Shown: one piece after another, positions 42,374 to 50,984 of the stretch
Position numbering within the stretch: the stretch's first letter is position 1
Layout of the letters: the number at the start of each line of letters is the position of its first letter
Position numbers and translations under genes: made by a program
NCBI RefSeq assembly: GCF_000381765.1
Contig: NZ_KB907074.1
Coordinates: 372,001 to 436,000 of the forward strand
Reading direction: 5' to 3'
DNA: 64,000 nucleotides
Source of the DNA: [Zimmermannella] faecalis ATCC 13722
Lineage (GTDB): Bacteria; Actinomycetota; Actinomycetes; Actinomycetales; Microbacteriaceae
Notes under the pieces: model-generated
The model's database searches: none
Told to the model about the DNA's origin: nothing
What the model saw: only the letters and a program-made list of their open reading frames with translations

Positions 42374-42874
42374 GCCGACGCGGTGCATCCACACGACCGG
42401 GCTGTCATCGCCCGCGGTGCGGAAGGGCTCGAGTTCGTCGTCCCACGCCTGGCCCAGGGCCAGCGAGAGCTCACGGTGCAGCTCGGTCGCGTTGCCGCCC
42501 GCGATTTCCATCGCGTAGCGGATGCGGTCTTCGGGCACGACCATGTTGCCCGACGCGTCGGTCTGGGCGAAGAAGATGCCGAGGCCGGGCGTGTGCATCC
42601 ACCGGCCGCCATCAGCGGCGTCGCTTGGCTCCTCGGTCACCTCGAACCGCAGGTGCTCCCACCCGCGCAGCTGTGAGGCGATCGCGGCGGCGGTTCCCGC
42701 CGTGCCAGACCAAGCAAACTCCGCGCGAACCGACCCTGGAATCACCGGCTGCGGAATCCACGGCAGGTGTACGGGGTCGCCGATCGCGCGCCCGAGCCCC
42801 CATTCAACATGCTGGCAAAGCGCGCGCGGTGCGGAGTGTACGTAGAGCACACCCTGAGTTGTTGGTGCAGCCAT
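42371..42874 (-). CDS. DUF3145 family protein
   Basis: A 167-residue actinobacterial protein of unknown function. It has GVLYVHSAPRALCQHVEWGLG near the N-terminus and WDDELEPFRTAGDD near the end. No membrane segment. DUF3145 genes are commonly found right after the fabD-H-acpP-F operon in actinobacteria, as here, hinting at a lipid-related role. ATG 42874 is preferred over 42934 because GGAGG lies 5-6 nt upstream. Confidence 0.87.
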   Translation of the reverse strand: MAAPTTQGVLYVHSAPRALCQHVEWGLGRAIGDPVHLPWIPQPVIPGSVRAEFAWSGTAGTAAAIASQLRGWEHLRFEVTEEPSDAADGGRWMHTPGLGIFFAQTDASGNMVVPEDRIRYAMEIAGGNATELHRELSLALGQAWDDELEPFRTAGDDSPVVWMHRVG

Positions 42875-42977
42875 GTGTTCCTCCTGTTTCACGTGTGGTG
42901 CGTCTTCCCCTACGACCATTCGTGACTCAGGCATGCTGCCCGTTGTCGATATTCAATTCTCGACTGTCGTCACAGGA

Positions 42978-43006
42978 ATTATCCCGACTTTATCGGCGAA
43001 TAACAA
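42978..43006 (-). promoter_or_regulatory. Promoter for DUF3145 gene
   Basis: GATAAT (-10, 42978-42983) and TTGTTA (-35, 43001-43006) with 17-bp spacing, the closest match to a consensus SigA promoter I saw in the window. Leader about 95 nt. Confidence 0.55.
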
Positions 43007-43019
43007 CCCTGTGATTTAG

Positions 43020-43044
43020 GCGCGGCGGCGTGTTGCCGCCGCGC
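43020..43044 (-). terminator. 10-bp hairpin after glgP
   Basis: Arms 43020-43029 and 43035-43044, loop GTGTT, touching the glgP stop codon. Confidence 0.65.
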
Positions 43045-45593
43045 TATTCCGCGTAGCGAATAAGCCCAAGCTCGGCGGGCGAACGGAGCAGCTCGTGGTG
43101 CGGGACAACTCGCACCGTGTAGCCAAACTCGCCCGTCTCGTTTGTCGCAGTCTCCACCTCGTAACGCCCTGGCTCGGCGCGGGTCATCGCACGCCGCTGC
43201 GGCGCGATGAGCTCCCCATCCGCCCCAACCCGACCGGCGATTGCCTCCACGAGCACGTCGCTCGGCTCAAGCGCCCCGAGCTCGACCTGCGCCGAGATGC
43301 GCGCGACGTCGCCGGCGACGATCGTGCCCGACTCGTTGCGCACATCCGTCACTGCGACACCGTGCCAACCGTCGCGGACGCGCTGCTGCCAGTCGGCGAA
43401 CGCGCCGCACGAGTCGAGGTCGGCGGCGAGCCGCGCCGTGCGCCCGGCGGGAAGGTAGAGCTCCCGCACGTAGTCCCGCACCATGCGTTCTGCGGCGACC
43501 TGCGGACCAACCTGCGACATCGAGCGGCGTACCTTGTCGACCCAGGCGTGCGGAATGCCCTGCGCATCCCGGTCGTAGAACATTGGTACGACCTGGTGCT
43601 CGAGGATGTCGTAAAGCGCCTGCGCCTCCCACGCGTCGCGCTGGTGCGGGTCTCCCGTCGACGCGGTCGGGATCGTCCAGCCGACCTCGTCTGAGGCCAG
43701 CTCATCCCACCAGCCGTCAGAGATCGACATCGTGAGGCAACCGTTCATGACGGCCTTCATCCCTGAGGTGCCCGAGGCCTCCTGGGGGCGAATCGGGTTG
43801 TTCAGCCAGACGTCGGAACCCGCCACGAGGTACTTGCCGAGCGAAATGTTGTAGTCGGGGATGAACACGATGTGGTCGCGCACACCCGCATCGTCGGCAA
43901 ACTGCACGATCTGCTGCAGCAGCTGTTTGCCCTCCATGTCGTTCGGATGCGCCTTGCCCGCGATCACGAATTGCACGGGACGGTCAGGGTCGAGGAGGAT
44001 GCGGCGCAGTCGCTCGGGCTGCTGGAGCATGAGCGTGAGGCGCTTGTACGTCGAGACGCGGCGCGCAAAGCCAATCGTGAGTGCCTCGGGGTTGAGGATC
44101 TGCTTGGTCCAGCCGAGCTCGGCCTGCTGCGCACCGCGCTGTTCCCAGGCGACGAGCGCTGCGTCCCGTGAGCGTTCGACGAGCTCGCGGCGCAGTTCGT
44201 TACGGATGCGCCAGAGCTCGGCGCTGCCCACGGCATCCGCATTCTCCCAGCGGTCTGCAGTGGCGACGTCGCGACCGCCCGCCATTGAGGCGACGATCGT
44301 CTTGATCGGCCCGCGCGTCCACGTCGGCACGTGCACACCGTTCGTGATCGAGGTGATCGGCACCTCGTCGACGTCGTAGTTCGGGTAAAGGTCCTGGAAC
44401 ATTCCGCGAGACACCGCGCCGTGGAGCTTCGCGACGCCGTTCGCGTACTGTGCGAGTCGCAGGCCGAGGTGCGCCATGTTGAACCGCTGTGGGTCGTCTT
44501 CGCCACCGAGCTCAAGCACGCGCTTTACCGGCACCCCGGCGGCGAGCCGTGAGCGCCCATCCGCGTCGGGTTGCAGATACCGCTGTGCAAGGTGCATGTC
44601 GAAGCGGTCGATGCCGGCGGGTACCGGCGTGTGCGTCGTGAACAGGGTCGAGGCGCGCACCGCGGCAAGGGCAGTCTCGAACGAGGCGCCACGCGCCATG
44701 AGCTGGCCGATGCGTTCGATGCCGAGGAAGCCCGCGTGCCCCTCGTTCATGTGGAACACATCGGGCTGGGCGAGCCCGGAAATCTCGCAGTAGCGCTGCA
44801 CGGCACGCACGCCGCCGACGCCGAGCACGAGCTCCTGCTTGATGCGGTGCTCCGCATCGCCGCCGTAGAGCCGGTCGGTGATCACCCGGAAATCCTCGGC
44901 GTTCTCGTCGAGGTTCGTGTCGAGCAGCAACAGCGTGATGCGACCGATCGCGGCGCGCCAGACGCGAGCAACCACGACGCGCTCGTCGGGGAAATCGACG
45001 CTGACGCGCAGCTGCTCGCCCGCCTCGTCGAGCACCGGCGTGACGGCGAGGCTCTCGGGCGAGTGCGCCTCGTATCCCTCTTGCTGCCAGCCCTCACGGC
45101 TCAGCGACTGGCTGAAGTAGCCGTAGGTGTAGAGCAGGCCGATGCCAATAAGTGGCACGCCAAGGTCAGAGGCTGACTTCAAGTGGTCGCCCGCGAGCAC
45201 GCCGAGGCCGCCCGAGTAGATCGGCAACGACTGGTGCACGCCGAACTCCATCGAGAAGTAGGCGATGCTCGTGGTCGCGTCGTCGCTGCCGCGCGTAGTG
45301 CGCTCGAACCAGCGCTCGACACCGAGATAGGTCTCGAGCTCGTCGAGTTCGAGCCGCATCCGTTGCAGAAACTCGGTGTCGGCCTCGAGCTCCGCGACGC
45401 GGCTCGCCGACAGCCGCTGCAGCAGCTGCACCGGGTTGTGACCGAGCTTCGACCAGAGCCTCGGGTCGATCGACCGGAAAAGCGCGTGGGTCTGCTCGCG
45501 CCACGACCAGCGCAGGTTCATCGCGAGCGTACGCAGCGGCTGGAGCGTCTCGGGGAGGACAGGAGCGACCGTGAGCGTGTTGAATGCCTTCAC
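43044..45593 (-). CDS. glgP: Alpha-glucan phosphorylase
   Basis: An 849-residue PLP enzyme releasing glucose 1-phosphate from glycogen or maltodextrin. It is the short actinobacterial/thermophile type with an N-terminal DUF3417 region (ALAMNLRWSW-like TLAMNLRWSWREQTHALF). Other landmarks: YFSMEFGVHQSLPIYSGGLG, FHMNEGHAGFLGIERI, FARRVSTYKRLTL, and the PLP lysine in EASGTSGMKAVMNGCL. GTG 45593 is selected because TACGAT lies exactly 7 nt upstream; the longer frame begins with TTG and has no ribosome site. Confidence 0.93.
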   Translation of the reverse strand: MKAFNTLTVAPVLPETLQPLRTLAMNLRWSWREQTHALFRSIDPRLWSKLGHNPVQLLQRLSASRVAELEADTEFLQRMRLELDELETYLGVERWFERTTRGSDDATTSIAYFSMEFGVHQSLPIYSGGLGVLAGDHLKSASDLGVPLIGIGLLYTYGYFSQSLSREGWQQEGYEAHSPESLAVTPVLDEAGEQLRVSVDFPDERVVVARVWRAAIGRITLLLLDTNLDENAEDFRVITDRLYGGDAEHRIKQELVLGVGGVRAVQRYCEISGLAQPDVFHMNEGHAGFLGIERIGQLMARGASFETALAAVRASTLFTTHTPVPAGIDRFDMHLAQRYLQPDADGRSRLAAGVPVKRVLELGGEDDPQRFNMAHLGLRLAQYANGVAKLHGAVSRGMFQDLYPNYDVDEVPITSITNGVHVPTWTRGPIKTIVASMAGGRDVATADRWENADAVGSAELWRIRNELRRELVERSRDAALVAWEQRGAQQAELGWTKQILNPEALTIGFARRVSTYKRLTLMLQQPERLRRILLDPDRPVQFVIAGKAHPNDMEGKQLLQQIVQFADDAGVRDHIVFIPDYNISLGKYLVAGSDVWLNNPIRPQEASGTSGMKAVMNGCLTMSISDGWWDELASDEVGWTIPTASTGDPHQRDAWEAQALYDILEHQVVPMFYDRDAQGIPHAWVDKVRRSMSQVGPQVAAERMVRDYVRELYLPAGRTARLAADLDSCGAFADWQQRVRDGWHGVAVTDVRNESGTIVAGDVARISAQVELGALEPSDVLVEAIAGRVGADGELIAPQRRAMTRAEPGRYEVETATNETGEFGYTVRVVPHHELLRSPAELGLIRYAE

Positions 45594-45600
45594 GTGATCG

Positions 45601-45606
45601 ATCGTA
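45601..45606 (-). promoter_or_regulatory. -10 element, leaderless glgP
   Basis: TACGAT ends 7 nt before GTG 45593. Confidence 0.5.
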
Positions 45607-45682
45607 GTTTGCTGCGGGTGAATTCGTGGCAAAGGATGCGCGTACTTGCGGGCGGAAATGCTCGCTAAGATATTCGGGTTGC

Positions 45683-45756
45683 GGGGCGGTAGCTCAGCTG
45701 GTTAGAGCAGTGGACTCATAATCCATCGGTCACGGGTTCAAGTCCCGTCCGCCCCA
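45683..45756 (+). tRNA. tRNA with anticodon CAT (elongator Met, possibly Ile2)
   Basis: A 74-nt cloverleaf. Acceptor GGGGCGG/CCGCCCC, D-arm GCTCAGCTGGTTAGAGC, anticodon loop CTCATAA, T-arm with TTCAAGT, discriminator A; no CCA encoded. CAT can be elongator methionine or lysidine-modified isoleucine tRNA; I cannot separate them by eye. It is not the initiator, which lacks the 1-72 base pair. Confidence 0.93.
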
Positions 45757-45766
45757 CTTCCACCGA

Positions 45767-45813
45767 CTGACGGCAATTCGCAACAATTTCGCTGAAATAT
45801 GCGCAAGTTGGCG
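45767..45813. repeat. Palindromic element, copy 2 (beside tRNA CAT)
   Basis: The first 18 nt (45767-45784) are identical to the inverted end of the 32644-32694 element, and GCAAGTT near 45803-45809 is also shared at the same distance. An inner hairpin ATTTC-GCT-GAAAT is present, but the outer arm is not complementary in this copy. Confidence 0.6.
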
Positions 45814-45824
45814 TGCGATAAGCG

Positions 45825-47117
45825 CTACGGGCGAACCTGGCCGTCGCCCTGCACGATCCACTTCGTGGTCGTAAGCTCCGACAGACCCATCGGCCCCCGC
45901 GCGTGCAGCTTCTGCGTCGAGATACCGAGCTCGGCGCCGAGCCCGAACTCGCCGCCGTCAGTAAATCGCGACGATGCGTTGACCATGACGACCGCGGCAT
46001 CCACCTCGTCGGTGAACGTGTTCGCGGCCGCGAGCGACTCGGTGATGATCACCTCGGTGTGCCCGGTGGTGTAGCGCCGGATGTGCGCAATCGCCTCATC
46101 GATCGACGACACGACCTTCGCGGCGATATCGAGCGAGAGATACTCAGTCTCCCAGTCGGCGTCGGTTGCTTCGGTGGTGGCTGACTCGGCTGACAGGCGC
46201 ATCGTCTGCTCGTCAGCGTGCACCGTAACGCCGCGCTGCGTGAGCGCCTCGGTCACGAGTGGCACGAACTCGTCGGCGACTGCCTCGTGCACGATGAGCG
46301 TCTCGACCGCGTTGCAGACGCCGACGCGCTGCGTCTTCGCGTTCAGTACGATCGGCAGGGCCTTCTCAAGATCAGCCGACTCGTCGACATAAATGTGCAC
46401 GTTGCCCGTGCCGGTCTCGATTACGGGCACCTTCGACTCGAGCACGACGGTCTCAATCAGTGCGGCGCCACCTCGAGGAACCAGCAGGTCGACGAGACCA
46501 CGGGCGCGCATGAGTGCAACTCCCCCGTCGCGACCGTAGTCGTCGATCGTCTGCACGAGGTCGCCCGAGTAGCCCTCGGCGACGAGCGCATCCTGCATGA
46601 CGCGGACGATCGTACGGTTCGATTCGAGCGCCGCGGAGCCGCCGCGCAGAATCACCGCGTTGCCCGACTTCAGGGCGAGGCCGGCGGCGTCGACCGTGAC
46701 GTTCGGGCGCGCCTCGTAGATCATGCCGACGACGCCCATTGGTACGCGCACCTGGCGCAGGCGAAGGCCGTTCTCGAGGGTCGAGCCCCGAACAATCTCG
46801 CCGACCGGGTCGGGCAGGTCGGCGACGTCGCGAAGGGCCTCCGCGATGCTCGCGACTCGTTCCTTTGTGAGCTCAAGGCGGTCGAGCAGCCCCTCGGCCA
46901 TGCCGAGTTCGCGGCCCCTCGCCATATCGCGACCGTTCGCCTCGACGATTTCGCCGGCCGCCGATTCGAGCGCCGACGCGATCGAGAGCAGCATGTCGTT
47001 CTTCTTGCCGCTCGAGGCGCGGGCGAGCTGCGCTGAGGCCTCCTTGGCGCGCTCGGCGATCTCGCGCACCGCCTTCGTCGTGTCGGTGCTGACGGTGGTG
47101 GCTGCGGCGTCGGTCAT
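45825..47117 (-). CDS. proA: Glutamate-5-semialdehyde dehydrogenase
   Basis: A 430-residue enzyme of proline synthesis that reduces glutamyl 5-phosphate with NADPH. Family stretches: VRVPMGVVGMIYEARPNVT, GNAVILRGGSAA, the catalytic Cys in QRVGVCNAVETL, and VNASSRFTDGGEFGLGAELGIST. ATG 47117 is supported by TATGCT 7 nt upstream, so proA may have its own leaderless promoter in addition to read-through from proB 21 nt upstream. Confidence 0.95.
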   Translation of the reverse strand: MTDAAATTVSTDTTKAVREIAERAKEASAQLARASSGKKNDMLLSIASALESAAGEIVEANGRDMARGRELGMAEGLLDRLELTKERVASIAEALRDVADLPDPVGEIVRGSTLENGLRLRQVRVPMGVVGMIYEARPNVTVDAAGLALKSGNAVILRGGSAALESNRTIVRVMQDALVAEGYSGDLVQTIDDYGRDGGVALMRARGLVDLLVPRGGAALIETVVLESKVPVIETGTGNVHIYVDESADLEKALPIVLNAKTQRVGVCNAVETLIVHEAVADEFVPLVTEALTQRGVTVHADEQTMRLSAESATTEATDADWETEYLSLDIAAKVVSSIDEAIAHIRRYTTGHTEVIITESLAAANTFTDEVDAAVVMVNASSRFTDGGEFGLGAELGISTQKLHARGPMGLSELTTTKWIVQGDGQVRP

Positions 47118-47124
47118 GCCGTCA

Positions 47125-47130
47125 AGCATA
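47125..47130 (-). promoter_or_regulatory. -10 element, leaderless proA
   Basis: TATGCT in the proB-proA gap ends 7 nt before ATG 47117. Confidence 0.45.
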
Positions 47131-47138
47131 GCGAGCCG

Positions 47139-48326
47139 TCAGTCGCGCACGGGGATGCCCGACTCCCCCACGCGCCCCGTGACCACGTCTGTGACGGTCG
47201 GGCTCACGAGCGTCAGCTCGTCGCGGTGCACGACCGAGCGCAGGAACTCGTCACCCAGGGTTTCGCGCATTTCGGCGGTTGAGCGGCCGAGCATCTGTGG
47301 CAGCTCGGCCGAATCAAAGTTCGAGATGCCGTGCGCGATCACCGCGCCCGACTCGGTCACGATCTCGACGGGGTCGCCCGCCGAGAACTCACCAGACACC
47401 GAGCGGATGCCCGCGGCAAGCAGGGATGCGCCACGGTCGCGGAGCGCACGCTCGGCACCGGCATCGACCACGAGCCGCCCGTACATCTGCGCCGCGTGCT
47501 CGAGCCAGACCTTGCGCCGGCGCGACCGACCACTCGTCGGTACGAACCAGGTGCCGACGTCCATCCCGGCGAGGGCCGCGCGCACGTTCGGCGCGCTCGT
47601 GAGCATGACGGGGATGCCCGTCGTCGTCGCCATCTCGGCCGACTGCAGCTTCGTCACCATGCCGCCCGTGCCGAAGGCCGAGCCTCGGCCAGTAACCTGC
47701 ACGCCTGCGACGTCCTCCATGTGTTCCACGACCGAGATGCGCGACGCGCCAGGCTGCTTCGGCGGGGCGTCGTAGAGCCCGTTTACATCGGTGAGCAGCA
47801 CGAGCGCGTCGGCTCGCACCAGCTGGGCGACGAGGGCCGCGAGGCGGTCGTTGTCGCCGAACTTCAGCTCGCTCGTGGCGAGCGCGTCGTTCTCGTTCAC
47901 GATTGGTACGGCGCCGAGCTCGAGCATGCGCTCGAAGGCCTGCGCGACATGCGTGTACCGGTCGCGGCGGAGCGTATCCGCCGCCGTCATGAGAATCTGC
48001 CCGACCGTGATCTCGTACGCGCCGAACGCGTCGGTGTACTGCGCCATGAGCGCCGACTGGCCGACCGCCGCCGCGGCCTGCGAACCCGCGACGTCGCTCG
48101 GGCGCACGTCGTAGCCGAGCGGCATAAACCCCGCGGCGATCGCGCCGGAACTCACGAGCACGACCTGCTTGCCCGCGAGCGACTCCTCGGCAAGCACGTC
48201 GACGAGCTTGCGCAGCGCCGGCACGTTGAGTCGGCCATCCGCTCGGGTGAGCGACGAGGACCCGATCTTCACGACGACCCGCTGCGCGTTCGGAAGCTGA
48301 GCACGGTCGACGATCGGTGAGGTCAT
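47139..48326 (-). CDS. proB: Glutamate 5-kinase
   Basis: A 395-residue enzyme that phosphorylates glutamate in the first step of proline synthesis and is usually feedback-inhibited by proline. Amino-acid kinase domain: VVVKIGSSSLT, VLVSSGAIAAGF, PIVNENDALAT, FGDNDRLAALVA, GTGGMVTKL. Residues ~290-395 look like the C-terminal PUA domain (RLVVDAGAERAL..HGISNFDSAEL). In many actinobacteria obg precedes proB; here it does not. ATG 48326 gives the normal length. Confidence 0.95.
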   Translation of the reverse strand: MTSPIVDRAQLPNAQRVVVKIGSSSLTRADGRLNVPALRKLVDVLAEESLAGKQVVLVSSGAIAAGFMPLGYDVRPSDVAGSQAAAAVGQSALMAQYTDAFGAYEITVGQILMTAADTLRRDRYTHVAQAFERMLELGAVPIVNENDALATSELKFGDNDRLAALVAQLVRADALVLLTDVNGLYDAPPKQPGASRISVVEHMEDVAGVQVTGRGSAFGTGGMVTKLQSAEMATTTGIPVMLTSAPNVRAALAGMDVGTWFVPTSGRSRRRKVWLEHAAQMYGRLVVDAGAERALRDRGASLLAAGIRSVSGEFSAGDPVEIVTESGAVIAHGISNFDSAELPQMLGRSTAEMRETLGDEFLRSVVHRDELTLVSPTVTDVVTGRVGESGIPVRD

Positions 48327-48383
48327 GTGACCATTCTGCCGTGCGGCACGCACCCGCACACAACAAGGCGCAACAATAGGACC

Positions 48384-48713
48384 ATGATTGCCGCCATCTC
48401 CATCGCCCCGTCCGGACCCGCCAGCGACCCCACCGTCGAGGCCGACGAGCCAGGCTCGTACCACCGCGCCGTCGCCGCGGTCGTCCGCGTGATCCGAGCC
48501 AGCGGGCTGCCGAATGAAACGACCTCGATGTTCACTTCGATCGAAGGTGAATGGGATGAGGTCATGGCCGTGGTCAAGGCCGCCGTCGAGGAGGCGGGCC
48601 GCTACGGGTCGCGCGTTTCGCTCGTGTTGAAGGCCGACATCCGCCCGGGACACACGGGCGAGCTCGAGGGCAAGGTCGCGCGAGTCGAGCAGCACCTCGG
48701 CGACACGCAGTAG
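48384..48713 (+). CDS. Thiamine-binding protein, MTH1187/YkoF-like
   Basis: A 109-residue protein of the DUF77/MTH1187 family: MIAAISIAPSGPAS at the start, YHRAVAAVVRVIRASGL, and YGSRVSLVLKADIRPG near the end. Family members form dimers or tetramers and bind thiamine, but the role is poorly known. AGGA lies just upstream of ATG 48384; the longer open frame is not needed. Divergent from proB, convergent with the glycosyltransferase gene. Confidence 0.85.
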   Translation: MIAAISIAPSGPASDPTVEADEPGSYHRAVAAVVRVIRASGLPNETTSMFTSIEGEWDEVMAVVKAAVEEAGRYGSRVSLVLKADIRPGHTGELEGKVARVEQHLGDTQ

Positions 48714-48731
48714 GGTCGCGGCGCTCGGTCG

Positions 48732-49958
48732 CTACTTCGCGGGCCGGTCGTCGAGCGAGTGATCCTGCTCGTTCGCTGAGTCTCGACCAACCGTCTTCAC
48801 CGACTCGCCGCGGTAGAGGCGTTCGAAGAGCTCCATCGTGGTGTCGATATCGTGCGCCTGCACCATCTCGAGGCTCCGCTTGCCGAGGGCCTCGCGCTCC
48901 GCCCGCGTGAGGCCGAGCACGCGCTCGAGCTTGGCCCGAGCATCCTCGACACTCCCCGGCTCGAACAGGTACCCGTTCTCGCCGTCGTGCACGAGGTGTG
49001 GCAGGGCCATCGAGTTCGCCGCGACCACCGGCAGCCCTGACGCCATGGCTTCCATCGTCGCAATCGACTGCAACTCGGCGATTGACGCGATCGCGAACAC
49101 GGTGGCGTCGGAATAGATGCGGCGAAGCTCCTGATCGGTGACGTAGCCATGGAACTTCGTTCGATCGGCGATGCCGAGCGACTTCGCGAGCCGCTGGAGG
49201 TTGTGGAGCTGATCGCCCGTGCCGACGACGTCGAAGCGCAGGTCGGGGGTGCCCCGCAGCTGTGCGAAGGCGCGCAGCAGCACGTCGATCTGCTTCTCGC
49301 CGGTGACCCGACCGACAAACAGGATGCGCGTCGGCGACTTCTCGTCGAACCGCGGCGAGTAGTTGCTCATGCGCAGCCCGCACGAGATCGCGAGCACGTC
49401 GTGCAGATTGCCATTGCGTTCGAGGAAGTCCGCCGCGCGCCGGGTCGGTGTCGTGAGTGCGGCGGTCTCAGCGAACGTCTTGTGCGCGTCGCTCCACCAG
49501 ACGCTCGAGGCCCATCCCTGCAGGAACGCGGGGATCTTCGTGTGCTCGAGCATGTTCTCGAGCATGAGGTGGTTCGTGCCGATGATCCGGATGCCACGCT
49601 TGGCGCCCTCGCGCACGGCGGCGCGCCCGAGCACGACGGCCGACTGGTAGTGAATGACGTCGGGTTTCACCTCGTCGAGCACTCGCCGCATGTAGTGCCG
49701 GGCGCGCCACGGCTTCACATAGCGCAGCCAGTCGTGCGGCCACCAGCGGTCGCTCGGAAGCCGGTGCACCGTGATCCGCTGGCCGTCATACTCTTCAGTC
49801 CACGTGCCGTGCCGTCGCGAAGCCGCTGGGGTCACGACGTGCACCTCGAGACCTCGGGCTGCCATGCCGCTCGCAAGGTTTTGCGTGAACGTCGCCGCAC
49901 CGTTGACGTTGGGCGGGAAAGTGTCGGCGGCAATCAGCAAGCGAAGGGGCGAAGTCAT
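48732..49958 (-). CDS. Glycosyltransferase family 4 protein
   Basis: A 408-residue GT-B fold retaining glycosyltransferase. The N-terminal domain begins RLLIAADTFPPNVNGAATF; the C-terminal nucleotide-sugar domain has ILFVGRVTGEKQIDVLLRAF and the E-x7-E-like AIASIAELQSIATMEAMASGLPVV. It resembles diacylglycerol glucosyltransferases and phosphatidylinositol mannosyltransferases; acceptor and donor cannot be told apart here. ATG 49958 is preceded by AAGGA at 6 nt. A DMT transporter gene lies 69 bp upstream on the same strand. Confidence 0.88.
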   Translation of the reverse strand: MTSPLRLLIAADTFPPNVNGAATFTQNLASGMAARGLEVHVVTPAASRRHGTWTEEYDGQRITVHRLPSDRWWPHDWLRYVKPWRARHYMRRVLDEVKPDVIHYQSAVVLGRAAVREGAKRGIRIIGTNHLMLENMLEHTKIPAFLQGWASSVWWSDAHKTFAETAALTTPTRRAADFLERNGNLHDVLAISCGLRMSNYSPRFDEKSPTRILFVGRVTGEKQIDVLLRAFAQLRGTPDLRFDVVGTGDQLHNLQRLAKSLGIADRTKFHGYVTDQELRRIYSDATVFAIASIAELQSIATMEAMASGLPVVAANSMALPHLVHDGENGYLFEPGSVEDARAKLERVLGLTRAEREALGKRSLEMVQAHDIDTTMELFERLYRGESVKTVGRDSANEQDHSLDDRPAK

Positions 49959-50027
49959 GGAGTCCTTAGTCGTACAAACACACGCGAACCGCGGCAAAAC
50001 CGCCGACGCGCAGGCTGAGCCTCGAGT

Positions 50028-50936
50028 CTAATTGCCCTTGCCGAGCGCGTGGTCGCGCACCGCCGCAACCTCAGCATCCGATTGGCTCACCTGGAGGAGG
50101 AAGACCCCGACGATCGCGATGACGCCCAGCAGCACGAACACGACGTGCACGAGTGCGCTCGCCCCCGCCGTCTCGTGCAACACGGTGATGCCGATCGTCA
50201 CGGCAACCAGCGGATCGATAACCGTGAGGCCCGCGATAACGAGGTCGGCCGAACTCGTCGCGTACGCCGTTTGCACGAAGTACCCGCCGACAAGGAGTGC
50301 CACCACGACGCCGAGGACGCACGCGAGGAAGTACCAGCCGTACTCCCCCTGCTGCCAGCGCGCGATCACCACCTTCGCGAGCGTCACGAGAAACCCGTAC
50401 ATGACGCCGCCCGCCACAACGTAAAAGAGCCCGCGCCACTTCGAGCGCCGCAGGAACGCGAACGCGACCGCGAGCAGCACGACGAGTGCCGCGAGCACGA
50501 CTAGCACGACGATGAGCTGCGGTTCGGTGATCTCGCGGTCGACCGCGACCGAAGAGGCGACGCCGACAAACGCTCCGACGCCGACGACGCAGAGGATGAT
50601 CGCAGTCGCCTTGCGGCGTCCGATGCCAAGTCCGCTCTGTCGCGCGGTGATGACGGCCGTGAGCACGAGCGAGATCACGCCGATTGGCTGCACGAGTACG
50701 AGCGGCGAAAACAACAGTGCGCTGAGCTGGAGCACCACGGCGGTGCCGAGCAGGATCGTGCCGATGAGCCACGAGCGGGTCTTCAGCAGGCGCAGGAAGC
50801 TGCGTGCACCGAGTCCCTCACCCCCACCGCCACCGCCTGCGGCGTCGACCTGCGAGACTCCACGGTGCTGCAGCATCGCGCTCACCGACATGAGCACGGC
50901 CCCGAGAATCGCAAGCGGAATACCGACGTACTGCAC
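50028..50936 (-). CDS. DMT-superfamily transporter
   Basis: A 302-residue membrane protein with about nine to ten hydrophobic helices and a Gly-rich loop (residues ~34-40). The arrangement is that of EamA/NIPA-like DMT permeases. Substrate is unknown. It starts at GTG 50936 with TAGACT at leaderless spacing and is divergent from def. It may be co-transcribed with the GT4 gene, suggesting a link to envelope glycolipids, but that is only positional. Confidence 0.82.
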   Translation of the reverse strand: MQYVGIPLAILGAVLMSVSAMLQHRGVSQVDAAGGGGGGEGLGARSFLRLLKTRSWLIGTILLGTAVVLQLSALLFSPLVLVQPIGVISLVLTAVITARQSGLGIGRRKATAIILCVVGVGAFVGVASSVAVDREITEPQLIVVLVVLAALVVLLAVAFAFLRRSKWRGLFYVVAGGVMYGFLVTLAKVVIARWQQGEYGWYFLACVLGVVVALLVGGYFVQTAYATSSADLVIAGLTVIDPLVAVTIGITVLHETAGASALVHVVFVLLGVIAIVGVFLLQVSQSDAEVAAVRDHALGKGN

Positions 50937-50942
50937 GCCTGG

Positions 50943-50948
50943 AGTCTA
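50943..50948 (-). promoter_or_regulatory. -10 element, leaderless DMT transporter gene
   Basis: TAGACT ends 6 nt before GTG 50936. Confidence 0.55.
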
Positions 50949-50972
50949 CGCGCCGCGGCGAAATCACAGCGC

Positions 50973-50978
50973 TACACT
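50973..50978 (+). promoter_or_regulatory. -10 element, leaderless def
   Basis: TACACT ends 6 nt before ATG 50985. It is divergent from the DMT promoter within 48 bp. Confidence 0.55.
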
Positions 50979-50984
50979 CCAGCC

